Below are positions 1 through 5,873 of a stretch of 6,648 nucleotides of DNA, piece by piece. The notes below the pieces were generated by a model. That model ran no database searches and was not told the origin of the DNA. It saw only the letters and a list, made by a program, of their open reading frames with translations. Position 1 is the first letter of the stretch. Each line of letters opens with the position of its first letter. Source of the DNA: an uncultured Pirellula sp. (GTDB lineage: Bacteria; Planctomycetota; Planctomycetia; Pirellulales; Pirellulaceae); NCBI GenBank assembly GCA_903837255.1, contig CAILTZ010000594.1:1-6648 (forward strand), read 5' to 3'. The translations under genes and the position numbers were made by a program.

Positions 1-193
1 CCATCGTTTCGGGGCTGGCACCAGGCAGGTTCGCACTTACCGAGATCGTCGGAAACTCGACCTGCGGAAGGGGTGCTACCGGGAGCATGAAGTATCCGAG
101 GATCCCTGCAAGGGTGATCGCCAGCGTCAGGAGCGTCGTGCCGACGGGCCTACGGATAAAGAACTCGGAGAAATTCGATCCGCTCCCGATCAT
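1..193 (-). CDS. mdtC: MdtC-like RND efflux permease, N-terminal part (runs off the window)
   Basis: Second inner-membrane RND permease of the efflux operon, using proton influx to expel drugs from the periplasm or membrane. Only the first 64 codons and one base are visible. The frame opens with ATG at 193-191 and reads [20 protein letters not shown], then a first membrane helix at about residues 20-38. After it come [14 protein letters not shown] and the porter-domain start LPGASPETM (about 55-63), which match the E. coli MdtC signature ([21 protein letters not shown]) better than MdtB. The ATG overlaps the mdtB stop as ATGA, and a strong AGGAG lies 8 bases upstream, which fixes the start. 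It is clearly paralogous to the preceding permease, but the N-termini differ enough that it is not a recent duplication. In E. coli, MdtB and MdtC form a mixed trimer; the same is inferred here. The missing part prevents checking the proton-relay residues. Confidence 0.93.
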   Translation of the reverse strand, partial: MIGSGSNFSEFFIRRPVGTTLLTLAITLAGILGYFMLPVAPLPQVEFPTISVSANLPGASPETM

Positions 194-3100
194 GCACGGA
201 ACTCCTGAGAATCGAGCTGCCGCGAATGCGGTGGCTGCGAAGCCTGCGGCTGCGATCGCCTGGATGCCAACGCGTCAAACCACAGATAGATCACCGGAGT
301 GGTATAGAGCGTCAGGGCTTGGCTGAAGATCAATCCGCCGATGATGCATATTCCGAGCGGTTGTCGAAGCTCCGAGCCGACTCCGCCACTAAAGGCCAGC
401 GGCACGGCGCCTAGCAGGGCTGCCATGGTGGTCATGAGGATCGGCCGGAGTCGGAGCAAGCACGCATGGAAGATCGCATCCTCGGCGGTAAGACCCTGTT
501 TGCGTTGGGCTTCGAGAGCAAAGTCGATCATCATGATCGCATTCTTTTTGACGATACCGATGAGCAAGATGATTCCGATCAACGCGATGACGCCCAGATC
601 GAGTCTAAAGAGGATCAGGGCGACCAGCGCACCGACTCCAGCAGACGGCAGGGTCGAGAGGATGGTCAAGGGATGGACAAAGCTCTCGTAGAGGATTCCC
701 AGGACGATGTAGACGGTGACAAGCGCAGCCAAGATCAGCAGGGGCGTGGTCGCAAGCGACCGTTGATAAGCCTCCGCGGAGCCTTGGAAAGCACGGACGA
801 TTCCGGCAGGCATTTGGATCTCGCGCACGGTCTGTTCGACCGCATCGACGGCTTGGCCGAGCGACACTCCATCGGCGACATTGAACGATACGGTCACGAC
901 CGGAAACTGGCCTTGATGGTTGATTGCAAGGGGCGTGTTTTGGTATTCGATTTTGGTCAGCGACTCTAGGGGAGCCGGGCGGCCCGTATTGGTTTTGACG
1001 TACAGGGACCCCACATCGCTGAGCGAATCTCGGAACTCTGGGGCTACCTCCAGCACGACTCGGTACTGATTGAGTTGCGTGAAGATCGTCGATACTTGGC
1101 GTTGTCCAAAAGCGTTGTAGAGAGCATCGTCGATGATCATCGGTGTGACACCGAGCCGCGATGCGGTGTCTCGATCGATCACGATCTTGGCTTCGCGGCC
1201 CAGGACCGATTGATCGCTAGCGACATCCTGGAGTTCTGGTCGCTCCTTGAGTTTCGAAACGAGTTTTGGAACCCATTCGGCGAGTTCCTTTGGATCGGGA
1301 GTTTCCAGAGAGTATTGATACTGAGTTCGGGAAACTCGGGACTCAACCGAGAGGTCTTGGACCGGCTGAAGGAATAATTGGATACCCGAGACGGCCATCG
1401 CTTTTTGCGAGAGCCTTGCCATCACCTGTTGGATCGATTCGTGTCGATCCTGGTGAGGTTTGAGATTGATTTGGATCCGTCCGTTGTTGAGAGTCAGATT
1501 GATGCTGTCGATACCGATGAAGCTTGCAATGCTTTCGACGGCTGGATCGGAGGCTAGAATGGCGTTGAGTTCGGATTGCTTGGATTGCATCCTGGCAAAA
1601 GAGCTGTCTTGATCGGTCTGGGTGATCCCGAGAATCACGCCGGTATCTTGGGTTGGAAAGAATCCTTTAGGGATCTGCACGTAGAGAAAAACAGTGGCGG
1701 CCAAGGTCGCCAGGAAGACCAACATCGTGAAACCTTGGTGCTTGAGGGTCCAGCGTAGGGTGCTCTCGTAGAATCGCAACAGCCAAATAAATAGCCAGCC
1801 TTGGGCGCCGTGACCGTGGCTTGTTCGGGCGTTCTTTGGGATGGTTTTCAAAAGCAGCGCGCACATCATCGGTGTGAGGGTCAAAGAGACGATCGCCGAA
1901 ACGAAGATCGTAACGCTCAGGGTCACCGCAAATTCGCGAAAGAGCCGACCGATCACATCCCCCATAAACAGCAGCGGAATGAGCACCGCGACAAGCGAGA
2001 CGCTCAGCGAGACGATCGTAAAACCGATCTCCGCCGCCCCCTTCAGAGCCGCCGTCCGCGGATCGATCCCGTCCTCGATGTAACGCATGATGTTTTCGAT
2101 CATCACAATCGCGTCGTCGACGACAAACCCGGTCGAGATAGTCAGCGCCATGAGGGTCAAGTTATTGAGCGTATAACCCATCAGGTACATGATCCCAAAC
2201 GTTCCGATGATCGACAGCGGGACCGCAGCGCTTGGGATCACCGTGGCTCGAATACTGTGCAGAAACGAATAGATGACCAGAATGACCAAGCCGATAGTCA
2301 GAAGCAGTTCATGCTGGACGCTTTCGACGGAAGCTCGGATGGTCGTGGTCCTGTCGGTCAGAACCTCTACCTTCAAATCCGCGGGGAGGGATTCCTGAAG
2401 CTGTGGCAACATGGCTTGGATCCGATCCACCACCTCGATGATGTTCGCCCCAGGTTGTCTTTGGATATTCAAAAGAACGCTCGGAGTGGTGTCTCTCCAA
2501 GCCGCCTGGCGGATGTTTTCGACATCGTCGATGACATTCGCTACTTCGGAAAGTTTCACTGGAGCATTATTGCGATAAGCGACGATCAACTCGCGGAATT
2601 GCTCGGCGGTGAAGAGTTGATCGTTGGCTCCGATAATGATCGATTGCTTGGGGCCATCAAAGCTCCCTTTGGCCTGATTGACGTTAGCAGCCATCAAGGC
2701 ATTGCGCACATCGTCGAGCGTTAAACCCATTGCAGACAAACTCGTAGGATTGGCCTGCACCCGAATCGCAGGTTTTTGACCGCCAGTGACCGTGACTTGC
2801 CCAACCCCTTTGACCTGCGAGAGCTTCTGAGCCAAACGGGTATCGGCTAGATCCTGGAGCTTTGGCAGCGGGATGGTACTCGACGAAAGGGACAGTGTCA
2901 GAACCGGGGCATCGGCCGGATTGACCTTCGAGTAGATCGGTGGGTTGGGTAGTTCGCGAGGCAAGAAATTTCCTGCCACGTTGATCGAGGCTTGGACCTG
3001 CTGAACGGCGATATCGATGTTCAGGTCTAAGAGGAATCGGAGTGTGATCACCGAGCAACCTTGGGTGCTCGAACTGGTCATTTGCGATAAGCCTGGAATT

Positions 3101-3318
3101 TGACCGAACTGTTTTTCCAAGGGCGCGGTGACCGAGGAGACCATGACCTCGGGGCTGGCGCCAGGATAGAACGTGACGACTTGGATCGTTGGGAAGTCCA
3201 CCTGAGGAAGTGCAGCGACGGGGAGTTGGCGATAAGCCACCCAGCCGCTGAGGATGATTGCAACCATCAAGAGGGCTGTTGCAATCGGCCGCATTATGAA
3301 GATCTTTGAGATATTCAT
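190..3318 (-). CDS. mdtB: MdtB-type RND multidrug efflux permease
   Basis: Inner-membrane proton/drug antiporter of the HAE1/RND superfamily, 1042 residues, the normal full length (E. coli MdtB is about 1040). The N-terminus has [20 protein letters not shown] as membrane helix 1, then [20 protein letters not shown] leading into the first porter domain (about 40-330). Helices 2-6 span about 338-490. They include [14 protein letters not shown] in helix 4, whose Asp401 and Asp402 correspond to the proton-relay aspartates of AcrB, and [10 protein letters not shown] followed by [13 protein letters not shown]. Helix 7 (about 530-548) leads into the second porter domain (about 555-855), and the last five helices span about 857-1015. 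[14 protein letters not shown] supplies Lys925, equivalent to AcrB Lys940. The C-terminal tail from about 1018 is polar and rich in Gln and Ser, without recognisable function. The start is fixed by the ATGA overlap with mdtA; an AGGAG lies 16 bases upstream, rather far. All key residues are present, so the gene looks functional. Substrates cannot be read from sequence. Confidence 0.97.
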   Translation of the reverse strand: MNISKIFIMRPIATALLMVAIILSGWVAYRQLPVAALPQVDFPTIQVVTFYPGASPEVMVSSVTAPLEKQFGQIPGLSQMTSSSTQGCSVITLRFLLDLNIDIAVQQVQASINVAGNFLPRELPNPPIYSKVNPADAPVLTLSLSSSTIPLPKLQDLADTRLAQKLSQVKGVGQVTVTGGQKPAIRVQANPTSLSAMGLTLDDVRNALMAANVNQAKGSFDGPKQSIIIGANDQLFTAEQFRELIVAYRNNAPVKLSEVANVIDDVENIRQAAWRDTTPSVLLNIQRQPGANIIEVVDRIQAMLPQLQESLPADLKVEVLTDRTTTIRASVESVQHELLLTIGLVILVIYSFLHSIRATVIPSAAVPLSIIGTFGIMYLMGYTLNNLTLMALTISTGFVVDDAIVMIENIMRYIEDGIDPRTAALKGAAEIGFTIVSLSVSLVAVLIPLLFMGDVIGRLFREFAVTLSVTIFVSAIVSLTLTPMMCALLLKTIPKNARTSHGHGAQGWLFIWLLRFYESTLRWTLKHQGFTMLVFLATLAATVFLYVQIPKGFFPTQDTGVILGITQTDQDSSFARMQSKQSELNAILASDPAVESIASFIGIDSINLTLNNGRIQINLKPHQDRHESIQQVMARLSQKAMAVSGIQLFLQPVQDLSVESRVSRTQYQYSLETPDPKELAEWVPKLVSKLKERPELQDVASDQSVLGREAKIVIDRDTASRLGVTPMIIDDALYNAFGQRQVSTIFTQLNQYRVVLEVAPEFRDSLSDVGSLYVKTNTGRPAPLESLTKIEYQNTPLAINHQGQFPVVTVSFNVADGVSLGQAVDAVEQTVREIQMPAGIVRAFQGSAEAYQRSLATTPLLILAALVTVYIVLGILYESFVHPLTILSTLPSAGVGALVALILFRLDLGVIALIGIILLIGIVKKNAIMMIDFALEAQRKQGLTAEDAIFHACLLRLRPILMTTMAALLGAVPLAFSGGVGSELRQPLGICIIGGLIFSQALTLYTTPVIYLWFDALASRRSQPQASQPPHSRQLDSQEFRA
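202..206 (-). promoter_or_regulatory. Shine-Dalgarno site of mdtC inside the end of mdtB
   Basis: On the minus strand the sequence reads AGGAG followed by 8 bases and then ATG (193-191). It lies inside the last codons of mdtB, so mdtC can recruit ribosomes directly as well as by termination-reinitiation at the ATGA overlap. This is the best ribosome-binding site of the three pump genes. Confidence 0.75.
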
Positions 3319-4571
3319 CGCGGCTTGGGACCCGCTCCTGGCAGAGTGATTTTGCCTTTGGGCTGCAACTTATCTGTACCTTCGGTCACGACCCGATCAC
3401 CCTTGGAAAGACCTTCGGAAATCACCGAGCGACCGGCTTCGGCAAATGCGACTTGGACCTTGGCCACATCGACCGATTCATTGTCGCTTTGGACGACGTA
3501 GACGTAGAGGAAATCCGCTCCGCGTTGGACTGCAGAGGAGGGAATTACGATCGCATCGGTCCATTGTTTAACCAAGAGCCGAATGTTGACAAACTGGTTG
3601 GGAAACAGCAGTCCCTCTTGGTTTTCAAAAACCGCTTTGAGCCGAAGTGTCCCGGTGGTCGAATCGACCTGATTGTCAATGGCTGTGAGGGTGCCCTGGG
3701 CAAGCTTGTTTTGAAAGGTTCGGTCAAAAGCAATCACTGGAACAGCGGAGTTTTCTATGAGCTGTTTTTGAACGCGCAGGATCTCGTCTTGCGGGATCGA
3801 GAAGACCACCGAAATCGGCTGCAACTGGGTGATCACTGCGATGCCATTGGGGTTGTTGGCTTGGATCATGTTCCCCCGGTCAACTTGACGCAGACCGACT
3901 CTACCGCTGATCGGTGCGGCGATATTGCAGTAGGCGACTTGGAGCTGGGCGTTGGCGACCAAGGCTCGATCGACATCGACCAAAGCAAAGGCCTGCTTGT
4001 AGACGGCTTGGAGTTCGTCCAGTTCTTGTTGGGAGAGGGTTCCCCCTGTAGGCAGGTTCTTGGACCTCTCGACGTTGAGGCGTGCCAACTCAAGGGCTGC
4101 CAAGTCTCTGTCGAGTTGGCCTTTGGCTTGGTTGAGTGCTGCGTCAAAGGTTCTTGAATCGATACGAGCAATGAGTTGTCCCTCCTGGACCATCTGGCCT
4201 TCTTGGAAGGCGACTTCGACGAGCTCTCCATCGACTCGGCTTTTTACCGTAACGTTGTTGAAAGCCGTGACGGTTCCAAGGCAGTTAATAAACTGGGGGA
4301 TCGTGTCCTGTTTGGCTTCGGCAATCGAGACCAATGGGGGTCGGGGCTTGGGACGATTGGCCGCAGCGGGTCGAATCCAGCCTTCGAGGATCGGCTCCCA
4401 TCGGCCTCGGGTCCAGTAGCCAAATCCAACCAAACTCGCCACCAAAAGGAATGACAGGAGTTTGTACCACCAAGGTTTAGTGTTTCTGGTAGCCTTGGAC
4501 CGATTCGACTCGTTCGGTGCAACTACGCCGACCAATGGATCGCCGTCGTCGAGCTTGGGGGCAGTCGACAT
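3315..4571 (-). CDS. mdtA: MdtA-type RND periplasmic adaptor (membrane fusion protein)
   Basis: HlyD/MdtA-family adaptor that bridges RND permeases to an outer-membrane channel. I chose the ATG at 4571 (418 residues). A TTG at 4628 in the same frame would add 19 residues encoded by the C-rich repeat, which look like translated leader. From the ATG, residues 1-33 are a polar cytoplasmic leader, and about 34-54 (WWYKLLSFLLVASLVGFGYW) form one membrane anchor. There is no lipobox. The first lipoyl half follows at about 109-138 (RVDGELVEVAFQEGQMVQEG) and an alpha-helical hairpin at about 139-215. The second lipoyl half is at about 215-237 (APISGRVGLRQVDRGN), and the beta-barrel part has AIDNQVDSTTGTLRLKAVFE and LFPNQFVNIRLLV at about 297-334. 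The membrane-proximal domain starts near VIPSSAVQRG. APxSGRVGLRQVD and DNQVDxxTGTxRLKAxF are typical of MdtA. It is the first gene of the operon and overlaps mdtB by ATGA. No Shine-Dalgarno sequence precedes the ATG; a C-tract occupies that position. Confidence 0.94.
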   Translation of the reverse strand: MSTAPKLDDGDPLVGVVAPNESNRSKATRNTKPWWYKLLSFLLVASLVGFGYWTRGRWEPILEGWIRPAAANRPKPRPPLVSIAEAKQDTIPQFINCLGTVTAFNNVTVKSRVDGELVEVAFQEGQMVQEGQLIARIDSRTFDAALNQAKGQLDRDLAALELARLNVERSKNLPTGGTLSQQELDELQAVYKQAFALVDVDRALVANAQLQVAYCNIAAPISGRVGLRQVDRGNMIQANNPNGIAVITQLQPISVVFSIPQDEILRVQKQLIENSAVPVIAFDRTFQNKLAQGTLTAIDNQVDSTTGTLRLKAVFENQEGLLFPNQFVNIRLLVKQWTDAIVIPSSAVQRGADFLYVYVVQSDNESVDVAKVQVAFAEAGRSVISEGLSKGDRVVTEGTDKLQPKGKITLPGAGPKPR

Positions 4572-4581
4572 AAGTTCATTT

Positions 4582-4616
4582 GGGGGGGGATGGAGGGGAT
4601 ATGGAGGGGAGATGGG
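4582..4616 (+). other. G-rich tract: predicted G-quadruplex with an 8-base G run
   Basis: On the plus strand there are four G runs of 8, 4, 4 and 3 bases (4582-4589, 4595-4598, 4606-4609, 4614-4616), separated by loops of 5, 7 and 4 bases. This satisfies the usual G3+N1-7 quadruplex pattern. The plus strand is the template for mdtA, so the mdtA mRNA leader is C-rich here. The C8 run ends 10 bases before the mdtA ATG and sits where a Shine-Dalgarno site would normally be. Whether it folds in the cell is inference. Confidence 0.6.
4590..4611 (+). repeat. Two-copy 11-base tandem repeat in the mdtA leader
   Basis: The unit ATGGAGGGGAT (4590-4600) is followed at once by ATGGAGGGGAG (4601-4611), differing only in the last base, and by a truncated third start, ATGGG. 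The repeat forms part of the G-rich tract. Read in the mdtA frame on the other strand it gives only a proline-rich peptide, which argues that it is leader rather than coding sequence. Confidence 0.7.
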
Positions 4617-4700
4617 TTCGCAAACCAATCACCCGGATATATTGTAATCGACTAAAATCGCTCTTCCGTAACATGGGCGGATTCTATCCATGAAACCTGT

Positions 4701-4705
4701 AAGGA
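4701..4705 (+). promoter_or_regulatory. Shine-Dalgarno site supporting the upstream hisN start
   Basis: AAGGA with 9 bases to the ATG at 4715 is a plausible ribosome-binding site and is the reason for preferring the longer hisN reading. The downstream ATG at 4811 also follows AAGGA, but with only one intervening base, which is too close to act as a normal site. Confidence 0.5.
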
Positions 4706-4714
4706 TTCTAACTG

Positions 4715-5638
4715 ATGTACCGATTTCCTCGATTGCAACTGCCCCATAACTTTGCAGCTGGCGGCATTTTTGTGGGCGAGCTTGAGACTGGCCCAATATC
4801 CCTGAAGGAAATGCAGCTGAGTCCGGCACAGTACATCGAAAGGATCCAATTTGCCCTGGAATTGGCGGGGATCGCAAGCGAGGTGACGTTGGGATTTTTT
4901 CGCACCCAAGCTTACCAAGTTGAAAGAAAGAGCGATCGATCGCCGGTTACGGCGGCCGACAAGGGGGCTGAGAAAGCCGTCCGCGAGGCGATCCAGCGGC
5001 GTTTTCCACAAGATAGCCTACTCGGAGAAGAGTTTGGATCGGTCCAGGGATTTAATGAATTCGAGTGGATCATCGATCCAATCGACGGCACCAAATCATT
5101 TATTTCTGGGGTACCTTTGTATTCGACGTTGGTTGGATTGACGTTTCGAGGCCAACCGCTTGTTGGGGTCATCGCGATCCCTGCGCTCGGAGAACTGGTC
5201 CTCGGGGCAGTCGGATGTGGAGCATGGTATGGTCAAAAGCCGGCCGATCAAGCTTGGGACGAGCCAGTGCTCTTGGAACCCTGTCGGGTATCGAGTGTCG
5301 AAACACTCGCCGACGGACTATTCTTAACTTCGCAGGTCGACAACTTTGATCGTCGTGGAGCCGAGGCAGCTTACAAGTCCCTTCAGGAGGCGGCTTATGT
5401 GAGCCGTTCGTGGGGGGATGGTTATGGTTATTTGCTGGTAGCCACTGGGAGGGCCGAGTTGATGGTCGACCCGATTGTCAATCCATGGGATGTCGCTGCG
5501 GTCGCCCCGGTGATCATCGAGGCAGGTGGCAAGTTCACCTCTTGGTCTGGTAAGGTCGACTTGCGCGCCGGCCACTGCTTTGCGAGCAATGGTTTGGTTC
5601 ACGATTACGCCTTGAGTCTACTCGAGCCTTACGCGTAG
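4715..5638 (+). CDS. hisN: Inositol-monophosphatase-family histidinol phosphatase (HisN-like)
   Basis: Cytosolic, magnesium-dependent phosphatase of the IMPase fold, 307 residues. Metal and phosphate ligands are complete: LLGEEFG (Glu105-Glu106), WIIDPIDGTKSF (Asp121, Ile123, Asp124, Gly125, Thr126) and NPWDVAA (Asp259) followed by IIEAGG. The stretches DGTKSFISGVPLYSTLVG and SWGDGYGYLLVATGRAEL with MVDPIVNPWD are characteristic of the HisN subgroup, which hydrolyses histidinol phosphate to histidinol in histidine synthesis. Dephosphorylation of inositol phosphate or another sugar phosphate cannot be excluded. The family is usually 255-275 residues long. Alignable sequence begins near Met33 (ATG at 4811), so the first 32 residues may be untranslated or a lineage-specific extension that does not look like a signal peptide. 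I kept 4715 for its better-spaced AAGGA. The gene stands alone between the divergent pump and the Rpn gene, with no other histidine gene nearby. Confidence 0.9.
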   Translation: MYRFPRLQLPHNFAAGGIFVGELETGPISLKEMQLSPAQYIERIQFALELAGIASEVTLGFFRTQAYQVERKSDRSPVTAADKGAEKAVREAIQRRFPQDSLLGEEFGSVQGFNEFEWIIDPIDGTKSFISGVPLYSTLVGLTFRGQPLVGVIAIPALGELVLGAVGCGAWYGQKPADQAWDEPVLLEPCRVSSVETLADGLFLTSQVDNFDRRGAEAAYKSLQEAAYVSRSWGDGYGYLLVATGRAELMVDPIVNPWDVAAVAPVIIEAGGKFTSWSGKVDLRAGHCFASNGLVHDYALSLLEPYA

Positions 5639-5873
5639 TGTGCCATCGGCTTCGATCGCATTGCGAACGCCCCGGTTGGTTCGCAGAGTCGATTTTAGCC
5701 AAAGGGCAAAACTGGTGACAGGACACAACGGCGGCTTTGCAAAGAGCCGACCGAGAATCTGAAAAAATTCAGCGCGCCAAAATCGGGCGACGAATGCAAC
5801 ATCTCGGTAAAATCCGATCTGCACACACGGCGAGTCGATCTGGGAGAGAGTATATGGCGAGGGATTGTTGCTT
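5639..5873. other. Intergenic stretch between hisN and the Rpn gene
   Basis: These 235 bases hold no gene I can support. They contain two short inverted repeats: CGGCT/AGCCG at 5732-5749 and CTGAA/TTCAG at 5759-5772. Neither is followed by a T-run on the plus strand, so neither is a convincing terminator for hisN. TAAAAT at 5808-5813 could be a -10 for the Rpn gene but has no matching -35. A minus-strand open frame crosses the whole stretch and is discussed as a finding. No terminal inverted repeats or target duplication of an insertion sequence were seen. Confidence 0.4.

Larger units (their letters stand above)
4572..4714. promoter_or_regulatory. Divergent intergenic region between mdtA and hisN
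   Basis: This 143-base gap must hold the start signals of both divergent genes. Towards mdtA (minus strand) the best -10 candidate is TACAAT at 4646-4641. It would place a transcript start near 4634 and a leader of about 60 bases before the ATG at 4571, and would leave the alternative TTG at 4628 only a few bases of leader. I see no convincing -35 element at the proper spacing. Towards hisN, TAAAAT at 4653-4658 is a possible -10, again without a good -35. I see no clear operator palindrome. The half nearest mdtA is occupied by the G-rich tract described separately. Confidence 0.4.

Noticed and set aside
252..259. GCGATCGC octamer resembling the cyanobacterial HIP1 repeat
   Set aside because: I noticed only this one copy. 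HIP1 genomes carry many, so this does not support a cyanobacterial host.
1801..2724. Open frame of 307 codons on the plus strand
   Set aside because: It is fully antisense to the conserved transmembrane and porter part of mdtB and its translation is rich in Arg, Asp and His with no recognisable domain; it is a shadow of mdtB codon usage.
3306..4157. Open frame of 283 codons on the plus strand opposite mdtA
   Set aside because: It lies opposite well-conserved MdtA sequence and shows no family motif; the mdtA frame explains the region.
4642..4671. Promoter for hisN with TTGTAA as -35
   Set aside because: No -10-like hexamer lies 16-18 bases downstream of TTGTAA at 4642, so the pair cannot be supported.
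5811..5873. Upstream extension of the Rpn frame using TTG at 5865 or 5868
   Set aside because: The family N-terminus begins within a few residues of the ATG at 5874, and the TTG codons have no better ribosome-binding site.
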